This document shows positions 10,620 to 22,124 of a stretch of DNA of 64,000 nucleotides, piece after piece. The notes beneath the pieces are model-generated. The model saw only the letters and a program-made list of their open reading frames with translations. It was not told the origin of the DNA and did not search any database. Origin of the DNA: Phlyctochytrium arcticum. Taxonomy: Eukaryota > Chytridiomycota > Chytridiomycetes > Chytridiales > Chytridiaceae. Numbering within the stretch: position 1 is the first letter of the stretch; every line of letters starts with the position of its first letter. The stretch spans positions 62,001-126,000 of the forward strand of contig JAHLKI010000002.1 of assembly GCA_025602905.1 (NCBI GenBank), in the 5' to 3' direction. The translations under genes and the position numbers were made by a program.

Positions 10620-12047
10620 ATGGCACTCAGACCGCAGAGTACAGTCTATGCTACAGGCGACTTTCCCGGGTACGACTTACCCCCCGACACCCTCAACCCA
10701 CAAGACAAAAATGGTCCTCGACTTGGGTTCGGTTTAAAAAAACGGACGACTGAAAGTAAGTCTCTAAACCTCTCTCATCACTTCCATCACAGGAAAACTA
10801 AAATGATGAACTGAAAGAAAACCCCTTCAAACAACAGACTCTCGTCAACTACCTTCCCGTCACCACACCGACCTTTGCCGCTGTCCCCCTCATCCTGATT
10901 GCGTCCGCCCTCCTCCCCCTCGGCGTCTGGATCCGCAACCACGAGAACCCGTCAAATCAAGTCATTTTCGATTACACCGATTGCTCGACTCTCGCCACAT
11001 CAACTTTTGCGCCTCCGCCCGCCAGCGACGACAAATACTCCCACGTCTCCCAATGGAAATACGATTCATCCACGACAACGTGTTCCGTTCAGCTCCGGAT
11101 CCCGGAACGGTTGAATTCCCCCGTCTACCTCTACCTCCGCCTCGAAAACTACTACCAAAACCATCGCCTCTACATGGGTTCCGCCTCCCCCGACCAATTA
11201 TCGGGCTCGACCTACTTGGACGCGGCAAACATCCCGGGGCAGTGTTCATGGCTGCGGTACGCGAATTGCGAGACGGCTGCGAGTCTGGGCGGAAGCACGG
11301 CTGTCATGTCCAACCCGGATTGTTTTCCGGCCCCCGCTAACCGAGACCCAGTCATTCAAACGGCCAACCCGGCCGCCCAATACTTTCCCTGCGGATTAGT
11401 CGCCAACTCCATGTTTAGCGACCAAATCTCTTCCCTAACCTGTCTCTCCACCTCCAACGGGACATGTCCACCACCCCTCCCCTTCTCCACACTCCACATT
11501 TCCCCCAAAGCCACTAAAGCCCTTTATGGCACGTCATCCTGGTTCACCGACCCGGGCCTCGTCCCCGCCATCAATTACTACCTAATCCCACCCCCCGCCT
11601 GGCGTGCCCATTTTCCCGAATACGCAACCGGGTACAATTCAACCACCTACCCGGATTTCGAAAACTGGGAACGGTTCCAGGTCTGGATGCGTGAAGCCGG
11701 GTTTCCCACGTTTCGCAAACTATGGGGCCGGATCGATTCGCCTATTCCTGCTGGAACTTATCAGTTGGATTTAACGGGCGACTATGACGTCCGCCGGTTT
11801 GGGGGTCGTAAAGGGTTTGTGTTGACGGGTCTGGGACCTGTCGGTGCCAAGACGGGGGTGGCCGCTATGGCCTACCTGGTCGTGGGAAGTCTCGCCGGAG
11901 TCTGTGCACTGGCCATCTGCCTCGTTCGGTGGAGGTATGTTTTTCTTGTGTCTTTTTTAATTTGATTTTGGAGTATTGATTTCTTTGTTGTTTAGACGAC
12001 CTGGAGATAAATCTCAGTTATCTTGGAACAAGGATAAAATCGAGTAA
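10620..12047 (+). CDS. CDC50/LEM3-family P4-ATPase (flippase) subunit
   Basis: CDC50 proteins are the obligate beta subunits of P4-ATPases, which move phospholipids to the cytosolic leaflet in the Golgi, endosomes and plasma membrane. Three exons (10620-10755, 10818-11934, 11996-12047) join in frame to 434 residues. The N-terminal cytosolic part ends in KNPFKQQTLVNYLP, the conserved lead into TM1 (about 66-85). The ectodomain has YLRLENYYQNHRLY and NSMFSD, both family hallmarks, and several cysteines for disulfides. IPAGTYQLDLTGDYDVRRFGG is followed by KGFVLTG, as in the family. TM2 lies at about 392-415, before a short basic tail. Length and two-TM topology match the family. Which of the fungal paralogue roles (Cdc50, Lem3, Crf1) it fills cannot be told. 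Confidence 0.93.
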
Positions 12048-13800
12048 ACCCCTCCCTCTGCTTTCCACACACATCTATATACCCATGCTTTCCTGTCATA
12101 TACACAACAAAACTCATACTCTGATTCACAATCCCAAAACTGTTTCTTATTTCTGTGGTGTGAATCCGTAAAACGTCCTCCATCGTCGCATGTTGGGATA
12201 ACCTGATGTTCCGGGAACCACACATAAAAACAAGAGAGTTGGTGTTATCAGTGAACCTTTGTTGTCTATTCCCGAACAAAATCACGACCACCAAAATTTC
12301 TCGACTGTATGCGCAGCAAAATACATGTTTTGTAGAGACTCCAACAAAGAAAAAAGTACGCATTCGACTGGCGCTTTGGGTGATCTACCGGTTAGGTCCG
12401 TGGTATTTTGATATTTCCACTTTACGGGGGTTTCAAATATATGGTTGTTTGGGCTACGCACTGCCCAGATCAAACTTGCCTTCTCCACACCACCGGTTCA
12501 TACTCCCGACGTCCATACCCACGATTCCCAGATAGATACTATCATCCCAAACTTTCGTGAACCCCAAACCGCCCCGCTCATCTTGCATTTGCGGGTAATA
12601 TCACCTCTCTAACTCATACCCCTGCATTTTCTGCATATTATGCTCATTGCTAAAGCCCAAAAAAATGCAGAAATGTGCTTTTTCGCCTGCGTGGGAAATT
12701 GCGCAGTACACGGTCTTGCTTGATCGTTTGTGAATCAGACACACTTTGGGAAAGCAGGGAGAAAGAAAGTACTCCATATCCCCCGATGCAAAACCTTCGT
12801 CTTCTTATTGGACTAAAATTGGGTTACAAACATGGTTTCTTCATCTTTCATGAAATTGTAGTCGGAAGGGGGCGAGTTCCCTCTCAGGTTTCCCCTTGGA
12901 GCAGGTATGCTGCTGAAATATCAACATTTGCCCTTTTCAAAAAAGAAGAGTTATTCAGTTACAGGATTACTCCCACTTTACAGGGAGTTTTGCAAATAGG
13001 TTCTGTTTCTTTCCGATTATTACTATGAACATCTTGCGCTGAACAATGTTTGGATTGCGTTGGTGCAGAGAGAGTCTCTGCAGACGCTGATGACCGTGTG
13101 CCATACATTTTGATGACATGAATGTCGTCACTCGAGTTTGCATTTGGATCTCCTCGTTCGGCTTGACCGAGTGGATCTGCTCGTCCGTTTCAATTCTTTA
13201 AGAGCCCATGTTGCGAAGGTAGACATTGCCTGTGCAACTTATATGGTTAGAGTCAACTCTATGTCCTTGAATCACAAGTGACTGTCGCTGGCACGTCAGA
13301 TTGTATAATTTGATAGTCTCCAAGGCCAGATGGCATTCATTTGGGCACAGCATGTCGACTCTGCAGTGGAAACAATTTGTCATCTTTTTACAAAGCAAAC
13401 CTATGGGCCGCAATTTCAGACAATTTTGTTTGTCCTGCCCGTTGAAGGCCCCGGCCCCGTTCCACTAAAACGCACCAAGATGTGAAGACGTATCGAAGAA
13501 AGGAATTGGGGATGTGCGGGCCTGGGTTGGGGCAGATGGATGTTGGAACGTGGGAAGGGTGGCGAAGGGATTATTAACACAAATATCATAACTTGAGCGA
13601 TGAATTGAGTAATCACTCTGCTGGAAACTGGTGTAAGAAAGCTCCGAACGGCTTCTGGAAGTCCTTCTGGAAGTGCTAACCATTGATTGGCTAATGGTCC
13701 ACTCTTATGCAGACTCTTATGGAAGACTTGAATAGTATTCAATGTGTACATAAGTTACGCGCTTTTCCCCCACCTCCCAATCGTTATTACTGTTCCAAAT
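12048..13800. other. Intergenic region, no supported gene
   Basis: About 1.7 kb of AT-rich sequence. ORFs at 12675-13028 (+) and 13751-13416 (-) show no motif, and their composition resembles background. I see no RNA gene or clear repeat. Confidence 0.5.
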
Positions 13801-14370
13801 CATGGCTTACGTCGAGCTCTCGGATGGAAGAACTCTCAAAAACTACACTCGTTCGGACGGGTCCGAGTATTACAACGACGGAGGCGAACGCAAAACCGTC
13901 AGGGTGCAACCAGAGACGGTCACGTATTGATAGTAAATCCAATGTTTCGCATAATGCAGAAGTACCGGCGCCGCGTAGTGTACTACCCCGACAACACATT
14001 CCCAGCGGTCATTTTGAAGCGTTTGAGATCAACATAAACGGGTTGTGGAGGAATCTAGATGGTTCGAGTCAGTACAGCGCAACAGGAGGGTTTCTACAGA
14101 CATGGAAGAGGGAATGGGGCTATAGAGGGACGGGAAATCCGAAATGCTCCTATTTCAATTGTGGAAATACTTCCAGTCTCGGAGGACATATACGAAATAG
14201 TCGAGCCGATTACCGAATATACATCGTCCCTATCTGCGCGTCATGTAACAACACGAAGCGATTTAACGATGAGCCCGAACGCTTGACCGAATCCCGAGCG
14301 GTGTGGCAAAGGTGATCATCAAGCACTGATCCTTCCGAATCGTTCATTTGACCAGTGTTTCCTTTTCTAG
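13801..14370 (+). CDS. Small HNH-like (Cys/His zinc-binding) protein, structure uncertain
   Basis: The plus-strand frame ending at 14315 contains a compact signature of treble-clef HNH-like domains. Two cysteines lie in KCSYFNCGN, then GGHI, then YIVPICASCNN with a CxxC pair. The order C-x5-C, GGH, YIVPxCxxC is the pattern of small HNH-type endonuclease or zinc-binding proteins seen widely in bacteria. A 3' intron (about 14312-14370) could add a short REDYDI tail. The start is unclear. A different frame from ATG 13801 gives a 42-residue, well-formed peptide beginning MAYVELSDGRTL that could be a 5' exon, but I could not find a splice that joins it cleanly. The region could also be a degenerating transferred gene. 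Function as a nuclease is inferred only from the motif. Confidence 0.45.
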
Positions 14371-15091
14371 GGAGGATTATGATATATAATTCACAGCCGT
14401 TCAAGTCCGTAGCGCAGCATTCTGCGCAGTATTAGACCTTTTGTATCAAAAAAGACAAATATACATATGATCGTTGACCTTTGTTACGAGAAATCAACCC
14501 CAACTACTGCTGTTCCGTTTTGATAAATAGTCACTCTTTCCGGTGCTCTGCTTCACCTCATGTGCTTTGCAATATCGCCTAGAAATACAAATCTGTTCCA
14601 AGTCTTTTCATTCAGGGCTACAGTAAACTCAGTATTGTTCGTCTATGGTCAATCAGACGGTAACATTGAGACCTCCGCATCTCTTGGAAAGAAATTATCA
14701 TTACTGGTTGACGGATGCCGAAGGCAATGTTTATGATATAGTCACCAAACCACAAATGCAGTGGGTCGCTATTGCAATGGCCGGTTCACATAAGACAAAA
14801 AAAAACAATCTAAGGAGTTCTCGAAGACGATTGGCTTTCATGTCGGCACCGGATCAATTGTCGTTGAATAAGGAATTGCTTTTGCCTACTCATAACAGAG
14901 ACCTAGAAAAGTACATGATCGAGCCAGAACCAAGAAATATGCAAATGCTGTGTGATGAAAAAAAGTTTCAAAGAAGAAGAATTTTTTACATATATACGGA
15001 ACAAGACACAACAAAGAATTAGAAAGGAGAGAGACAACAACCAAACGAAGGGATGGGTAACAAAAAATGTTATCAACAAAAAAATGGGTTC
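14371..15091. other. Intergenic region with one unconvincing ORF
   Basis: An ORF at 14645-15022 (+, 125 residues) starts with a protein-like stretch (HYWLTDAEGNVYDIV) but turns into low-complexity sequence. It could be a small gene or fragment related to the upstream HNH-like locus. The end of the interval is the 3' UTR side of the RhoGAP gene. Confidence 0.3.
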
Positions 15092-18000
15092 TCAGGAATT
15101 ATTTTTGGGTGGGACGGGAGGTCGGTCGTGCATTGATGGGAGTGTAGGAGTTGATTGTTGGTTTTGTTTTTGCTGTTGTTGGGGTTGGTACACTGGTGCT
15201 GCAGAGTTGGGATTCGAGGAAAAGGGGGTGTCTACGGGGGAGAGAACGGGAAGAATGTTTTGGTGTTGGATGGGGAGGGATTGTGTCGGTTGTTGTTGAC
15301 TCGAGTGATTCGATTGTTGTTGCGTTTGGGATTGCTGTTGATGTATATGTTGTGGGTGCTGGTAGGTTGTATACGGTTGAAGAGCGGAGTTGGGAACTGA
15401 AATCAGATGGCCGCCACCACTACTCATCGAGCTTAGACTCTTGTCCATCGAGGGATTGGATGCCGGGCGGTACAATCCCGAGGGGGGAGTGTGCTGGACC
15501 TGCGGGGACGATGACGGTGACGCTGCGGCGGGGGAGGGTGATCGGCGGACAATGGGATTGCCGCTAATAACGGGGTGCAACGTGGATGATGAGTTACTTC
15601 GGCTACGATCTATAGGAGACTCGTCGTCATCGTCGTCTGAAGGGGCATCAGCGTCCCGGTTGACCACCGTCAATGGCGGAATGACGTATTTGGAAAGATG
15701 GGGTGCATTTACATTCGCTTGCAAGCTGTCTCGTCGCTCAACAGGGGGTGGTGGTGCCCCAGAACCGACAGTTAGGCTCATGGCCCGGTCGCGATTCAAC
15801 AGCGCCTGAACTGCACCCGCCATACCACCCGGGTCTCCCGCCGACAGTGAAGATGGTCCAGCGCCATCTACAGTCGTCAAACGCCCTGGTGGTGGCATAG
15901 ATGTCCGCGATCGCCTGGTGGAGAGAGGGGAATCCACGACTGGGAGTTCTGGGTGACTTCGAGATTGGGCCTGACCGCCAGATGCGACATCAGTTGGGAC
16001 CGCGTTACCCGTGCTGTCTTTCCGTCGATCAGGTAAAGAGTCTGTTCGAAGCGGTATACTTGCCCCACTGTCCCCGCCTCCAACTGGTGGGGGTGGTGGT
16101 TTGGGCAACGTGACGCTGTTGGCTTGCCCACGATTAATCAGGTCGGGTCGCGGCAGCTCCGCACTGAACACCCAGTCGCGCAAATTAATCAGATCCTCCA
16201 GAACCTGGAATGATGAATGGTTTAGTTGAACAATCTGGCCACCTTAGAACTATAAAGAAAACTCCTTACCCCATCGGATTTGAAAATGTCATACTGCGAC
16301 ATATCAGATAATCCTTTGGATGCATCGCCTCCATGCTGTCCCTTTCCGAAAAACTGGGCAGCAAGAGACGTGGATTGGTTTCCGCCTTCTGTTGGAAGCT
16401 CAGGCTGGCCCTGGAAAACAACTGGCGCAAAAATCAGAGCTATGTTTGGCACTGTCATTTTGTTGTAAGCCGAGTGGGCGGTGACCTTGGTCAAATGATC
16501 GACAAGGAAGCGCAAAACGGTATGATGGCTGCGTGGAAGCGCCTTGACCCGTTGCCGAAGGCGCAGTACTCGCTCCTTTTCATCCGTTATTTCTGGAGCA
16601 TAAAACAATCAATATCGTTGAAAAAGTCCGCTTAAAACGGTCCGAGGATTTTGGCAAACTTACGTGCATACTCTGATCTCTCCTTGGCGGGAAATTCAAA
16701 CACCGGTGTAGGCAGTTGTCGCAAATACATTTTCACCAATCCCGCAATCACATGCACATCCCATTTATCGTCTTCCAAGTTTATTGAGTACACATCCACT
16801 TCCAGTCGCTGTTTCAGGTCGTTCACATCCGAATGCTTGCCAGAAACACGGTAGATGCCTTCTTTGTCAAGACCGCGAGCTTCGATAGCCAACACACATT
16901 TGAGGAGCAGCGCAGGGATACCCACGGCTGGGTGCCATCGAAGTAGCTTTTCCAGAGCAATGCCAAAGACCATGTCTAAAATCAAATTGGTCAGTTCAAA
17001 GATTTAACATCGCAGATTCTTGCTCTGATCCTTTACCTTTTGCAGCTCCATGCGTGTAACTTTCAAAGAACAAGGGAGTGGGATCAGGAAAGATGCGCGA
17101 AAAATCACGAACGAGAAAATGGCAATCCACTTGGGGAGATATAAACTCGATAAACGCGTTGCAGCGGTCAACGGCCTATAACAGACAAGAAATCAGGGGT
17201 TCCATCGAAACAAGCACATGTCTGCAAACTGCGACAAACCTCGCCACCAACTTTCGCCAATTTCGCTTCCGCGTCCGTGTATTGGGACAGTGCGACTTTG
17301 ACGGCAGACACACGGGTTGACTCCAAACGTTCGACGGACTGTAGCAGATGACCTTAGCGTTTGAAAGTACAGTTGTTGTTTCGAGAGTCTTACCCTCTGG
17401 GCCTGTTCCCGCACATCCTGCAACCGTTGTCTGCTTTCCTCCAACTCTATAACACCTTTACGGTAATTTTGTTCTGTTCCGCAACTCTATTAGACTCGAC
17501 CACGCCTTTGACACCAATTTGAGCATGATCTACAGTACCTGCACCAGTAATGTCCTTTGCCAGCTTCACCACCTTGACGTTGGTCACCCCGCCCTCCTTC
17601 TCTTTGTCGATGGATTCCATCTCCTTGTTACGCTTGAGGTAACTATGCTTGAGCTTTGGAACCGCATGAAGCTTCATCTCGTAGTAATCTTTCGAATGAC
17701 GTCTGACGAGCTGGCGGGTATCTTCGAGAGCTTGTTGCTGAGCGACCTGTAAAGCGTGTTAGTAAGAAATCTCAAAATATAAATAAATGCATCCCAATCA
17801 CCACCGACCTTGACTTTATTCAAATCTTGCACAATTTGCTTCAAAAAGAATCCAAGTTGCCCATGCGAAGAGGAGATCGCATGCGTCAGTTGCCCTATGC
17901 TTGCCCATGCATTCGCCGCCGTGCGCTCTCCGTTCAGTCTGCAAATGAATATTAGTTTTTGCGCGAATGCTTGTTCTCAATGACAAAAAAAACGTACGCA

Positions 18001-18346
18001 TTCTGATCTCCAGTGCCAACCTTCCGCGCCAACTTGTCAAGTGACTCAAAGTAGGTTTGCTCAATCGCCATCCTATTCGAAAAATCAAGGACCATTCCAC
18101 CATCCCAAAAGGGTTCAGTGCCGGGCATACCGTTCATTGAAGTACGTTATGACTTGATCAATGTTCTGATCCATTTGGGCAGTAAAACTGCGGAAAGGCG
18201 CATACGTCTCATCATACTAAAGTCCTTCAAGGTAAACATTCAGTCCTTCACGCCCGATCAATAGTATGCTTACCGAGCCGAGTTCGGTGGACATTTGAGC
18301 GGTGACTCGCGGTAGGGTCATCCAATATGATGACACCCGCCCGTAA
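15092..18346 (-). CDS. F-BAR and RhoGAP domain protein (Rgd1-like)
   Basis: A Rho-family GTPase-activating protein that binds curved membrane through an F-BAR domain and switches off Rho/Cdc42 signalling at the cortex. About eleven exons read from 18346 down. The likely ATG is at 18321 (MTLPRVTAQM). Exons at 18131-18216, 17998-18072, 17809-17938 and 17746 onward encode the F-BAR: FRSFTAQMDQNIDQVITYF, NERMAIEQTYFESLDKLARK and the coiled coil MKLHAVPKLKHSYLKRNKEM. The RhoGAP domain spans exons 17175-17037, 16975-16664, 16592-16270 and the start of the last. The arginine finger is in EGIYRVSGKHSDVNDLKQRL, with later motifs LRFLVDHL and NKMTVPNIALIFAP. The last exon (16204-15092) is a Pro/Ser- and Gln-rich disordered tail ending PPVPPKNNS. 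Near 17500-17560 a short intron with weak signals is needed to reach the frame RKGVIELEESRQRL. Confidence 0.9.
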
Positions 18347-19212
18347 CTATTAAATAAAAAATGAGATGAGCGAGGATCACAACCACTTTTCAAAAAGTCC
18401 TCAAAATAACGGAAATAGGTGCATCAGGCAGACAAGTCACCGTCATGTTGCCATTTCATCTTCCGGGTGCCCCATACCGGTCATGGTCGGTATATCCATG
18501 TTTGCTTCCTCAACTTTGCCAATAACCCGAGTCAGACTGTAATTCCAAGATCCTCCCAGATTCCCGAAATTCCGGACGCTCTCTCCACTCCACCAGTCAG
18601 CACTTACAGTCAGGGAGATTCTCTAACGATTCCCTCAAAAGTACAGCGCTCCTAACTACTGTATCCTTCCGGTCGCCCTTTGTATGTTGAGTAGACTGTT
18701 TATTGCTGAGCTTGACACTTCAAACTTGGTCCAATACGCCTCTCACTCGTGTAGCTTGCGGCACGCTTTTGCACAGCCGTCCGTCAGCCCCCTGGGTCTT
18801 CAATCAACGAAAGTAAAGAAGGGTTTTGCTATATGGGCCTTGATCCTGCTCTTGGTTGTTGTTGTCGTTGAAACACACTTTTGGGCCAAATCTCTCGAGT
18901 TTCGCCCCGCGGCTCGAACCACATTTTCTTGGATTCAGAGTGTGGTTTGCATTCCTCTGGAAACGACTTTTGCACCAAACGACCCTGGGAGAGTGTCAAA
19001 ATCCTACTCAGATCGCCAGTGGATTAAACAGTTGCCCACCGCACGCCGGATACCAAGCGTCTTTACGAAGAACACCTGTACGTTCATAAGCAGAACGGGC
19101 TGTAGCGCAGTGTAGGTGCGACCCTCAGCGCGGATCGGGATAGAGATACTCACGCGCCGTAATCTCGCTCTGAACAGGTTGTCCGATCTACCGACCACCC
19201 GTCTAATCTACA
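18347..19212. other. Divergent upstream region of RhoGAP and HP1-like genes
   Basis: About 0.87 kb separates the starts of two divergently transcribed genes. It contains an ORF at 18684-19115 (+, 143 residues) with one hydrophobic helix (FAIWALILLLVVVVVE) but no other support. Promoters for both neighbours should lie here; no specific site is claimed. Confidence 0.45.
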
Positions 19213-20299
19213 ATGGGTCGATCAAAGCCCACTGCCTCAGGCAAAAAGAAGGCAGTTGCGGCCGAAGCAGACTCTCAGAACACAGATCCTGAAGTCCTGA
19301 GCGATGCCGAGTCTGCAGTGGACCTGGGCTCCGAGGACTATGAAGTTGAGGAGATTCTTGACTACAGGAACTACCGGGTGGGCTACTACTCTTTGAAGCA
19401 CTGTCAAACTGTTCGTGCGGCTGACCCAAGTGGACTGGTTAGGGAACAGAACAGTACCTGATCAAATGGAAGGGATACACTGACGCCGACAACACCTGGG
19501 AGCCTGTCGGAAATATTCACTCTCAGGAATTGATTGACGCCTTTTGGAGCAAAAATAAGCAAACGCCCAAGCAGCCCGGCAATGTAGGCCGTGCGGCATT
19601 CAAAAAGGCGCGCGGGATGCCCGCAAGTACGGGCTCTGCGAGTACGGGTTCCAAACCCAAGGCCACGCCCAACCGAAAGGCAGCCATCATGGAGGAAGAG
19701 TCTGACGAGGAGTTGACCCCGTCCAAGCGAAAGGGGACTACCAAAGTTTTGAACTCGGACAACAAGAAGCGAAGGAAGGTTGACAAGGAAGAGGTGACAT
19801 CCCCGCCGCCGCCTGTGGAGGAAAGCGAGGAGGAGGAAGCCGAGGATGATGGTAAGAGAAAAAAGTCTTTGCTCGACCTGCGCGATTTAAAAAAAACGGC
19901 AAAATATCTGACTTACTCTTTCCCCGAACAGATGCAATGTACGACACGGACAGCATTTTATCTCCAGAAGTTCGTGATGCCGACTCATGGGATAATCTCA
20001 TCAAGAAGGTCGATACGGTCGAGCAGGGCCAATTGCCCCGGGAGCTCGTCGTCTTTGTACAATGGAAAAACGGGACGCGCAGCATGCACTCGTCGCATGT
20101 CACCAACAAAAGGTGCCCTCAAGCCGTAAGTTTTTCTTTTTCTTTGCCTGCTAGATTTGGATTGGAAAGTTGAAACCGTCAAAAAATTTAGATGATTCGA
20201 TTTTACGAATCCCATATCAAGTTTAAGCCATCCGCCGACGTAGAGCAGAATGGAACGGGAAAGAAGGATGGTGGTGCTCAAAAGTCTACAACAAAATAA
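19213..20299 (+). CDS. HP1-like chromodomain and chromo-shadow protein
   Basis: A heterochromatin protein of the HP1/Swi6 type, expected to bind methylated histone H3 Lys9 and dimerise through its shadow domain. Four exons (19213-19377, 19443-19851, 19932-20125, 20192-20299) join in frame to 291 residues. The chromodomain spans about residues 43-95: YEVEEILDYRNYR, then across intron 1 YLIKWKGYTDADNTWEPVGN, with the aromatic cage residues Tyr43, Trp in IKWKGY and the Trp of NTWEP. A basic and acidic hinge follows (about 105-195, EEESEEE-like patches and Lys/Arg tracts). The shadow domain starts near residue 200 (DSWDNLIKKVDTVEQG, LVVFVQWKNG) and ends with MIRFYESHIKF. The shadow-domain strand and final helix match the HP1 pattern well. 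Confidence 0.92.
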
Positions 20300-20640
20300 A
20301 CCGTGGGAAATTTTCCTCTTCACCCAGTCTGCCCGAAATCTCGGATATGAAGCACGCGCAACCCGAAATCGCCGTCTTCAGTTCCCTTCATTTTACTCTT
20401 AGCCAAGCGTTGGGCCTCAACTTTATCATTTATTGTTTGAGAGTGGACTGGGTAGTTTTTCCAACCTTTGTGATGATTTTTTTCCTTTGGTTGCTTTTTG
20501 CTATTTGGGTGGTGTGGGGTTTATTGAGCCCCTCTGATAATTTGGATTTAAGCAAATGTATTTTTTCTTGTATAGAAATAGCGAGGTTTACTTGATGGAA
20601 GAACTGTGGAGTTTGGGTCCGCGTGACAGAATCAACACCA

Positions 20641-20786
20641 GCTTGCGCAGATTCCGAATGCTTGGGATGCTCCTTTAACCACCAGAAACAAAAACTGAGA
20701 CGGTATTGTATTGTTCAAATGCAAAGATTAAAACTCTCACGGACTTAAACGTTCCCACACTCGCGTCCATGCAAACGTATTCGTGT
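20641..20786 (+). repeat. Dispersed three-block repeat, copy 1
   Basis: Three conserved blocks appear in order: GCGCAGATTCCGAA, TATTGTTCAAA, and CCCACACTCGCGTCCATGCA followed by AACGTATTC. The spacers between blocks differ from copy 2. Its function is unknown. Confidence 0.7.
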
Positions 20787-20850
20787 AAAATCGTAGTCAT
20801 GAACGACGCATAACTCAGTTTTGGCTTATGGGGTCTTTTAAGCCAGGGTG

Positions 20851-20975
20851 GCCTGCGCAGATTCCGAAACATAAACTACAGGGTATTGTTCAAAGACCAA
20901 CCCCTCACAATCATAATTCGCACAAAAAAGCATTTTCCCACGCTCGCGTCTCCATGCAAACGTGTATTCTCCCTA
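20851..20975 (+). repeat. Dispersed three-block repeat, copy 2
   Basis: The same three blocks as in the copy at 20641 occur in the same order and orientation (GCGCAGATTCCGAA, TATTGTTCAAA, CACGCTCGCGTCTCCATGCA). Period between the two copies is about 205 bp. Confidence 0.7.
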
Positions 20976-21132
20976 GCCCAAGTCATCGTGCAACAAAAGT
21001 CTCCTATGAATTTTGCTGTGCATGAGGTTCAGTAATGAGCAAAGACGAGACTGTGTCCGCGGTTTAGCATGGCCTATATCGCCAGTGAGTGCCGTCAGGC
21101 ACAAACAGAAAAAGCGGTCGCGCGCTCAGGGG

Positions 21133-21811
21133 TCATTCCGTCTTGGGTCGGGCAAAACGCTGGAAGCCGAGAATCAAGGATAACTCTCGATCGACATATG
21201 GTACCGGCCTAGAAGGCTTACATTGTTCATCCAACACTCTACTTCGAAGGCTATCCACGTGTATTTGTCGGGCGAGTGTGCGAAGGACAACGACGACAGC
21301 CTGTTCCCACCTGTTCTCCTCATCAGCCAAATTCCGGCTCTGTCGACTGGGTGAGCCGCTGTACCAGTCTCCCCAGTAAATCCCGGAGTGTTCCATCCCC
21401 GCTCCTATGATAAACGACTGCTTTTCTCAGAGCAGTACGGTTTTGCATAAAGCGGAGAACAGACAGTTTACCTGAGGCCGTGGGAAAATATGGGAAACTA
21501 TTACTCATCCCGGCCTCCCTGAGCCAATGGATGTCCACCCGTTCCCGTTTTGCTCGAACTTCGTGAGCAGCAGCTGCTGCAGCGCATTCTTGCGGATTCT
21601 TGGTATCATGCTGTCAATTCTTCGACTCTAGTCGGAAATAATACTTGGCGTGCGCCAAGGTGATGTACCAAGCAGCTGCTTCAACCAGACATATTGATGA
21701 ATGGTCGTGCAGGCTAATCTCAAGAGGGTCATCACCGTAATTTTTCCCTCCAAAGGTAATCATACGAATGGACGATCTACTGGAACCTTTTATTTTTTGC
21801 GCGCTCAGCAC
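21133..21811 (-). pseudogene. Broken gene of unknown family
   Basis: One minus-strand frame reads as protein from 21811 to 21323, interrupted only by a TGA at 21616-21614. Before it is SICLVEAAAWYITLAHAKYY; after it come DTKNPQECAAAAAAHEVR, RVDIHWLREAG and DGTLRDLLGRLVQRLTQ. Around 21340 the coding character moves to another frame (NLADEENRWEQAVVVVLRTL), which runs to a stop at 21133. One nonsense codon and one frameshift in otherwise protein-like sequence point to a decayed gene. A multi-exon gene with unusual introns is the alternative. I do not recognise the family. Confidence 0.45.
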
Positions 21812-22124
21812 TGTAGAAGTGCACGGTCAACCTCGAGCGCTGCTACCAGATGTACACTATCCGCGGCCGAATTTGCTCATTGTTTTACTCTAGTATAGTA
21901 CATTTCCTGGAGGAGTGACCTCCTCAGAATGATGTTGATGCAGTGTAGAGTAAAATGTTATTGTAATCATGTTCAAGAAGAACAAATAACAGTCTATCAC
22001 GACAAACTATGGGCAAACTATTGATACTATCCGAATAGGCACAACAAAAAATATATCGAACAGAGTTCTATGGATCTCTACATTCTATCCTGAGACAATC
22101 ATGTTGCTGAATACAGCAGATCGG
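21812..22124. other. Short intergenic region
   Basis: AT-rich sequence between the broken gene and the 3' end of the S41 peptidase gene. Nothing further is seen. Confidence 0.4.

Larger units (their letters stand above)
20300..21132. other. Intergenic region holding two copies of a dispersed repeat
   Basis: The first 300 bases are probably the 3' UTR of the HP1-like gene. From 20640 two related segments lie in tandem; see the repeat entries. No coding sequence is supported. Confidence 0.5.

Noticed and set aside
15151..15809. Plus-strand ORFs opposite the RhoGAP tail
   Set aside because: They are antisense shadows of the Pro/Ser/Gln-rich last exon.
18684..19115. Small membrane protein between RhoGAP and HP1-like genes
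   Set aside because: Only one hydrophobic run supports it. It fills a divergent promoter region and has no other protein character.
20347..20595. Hydrophobic 82-residue ORF after the HP1-like gene
   Set aside because: It is T-rich 3' UTR sequence; the hydrophobicity comes from T-rich codons.
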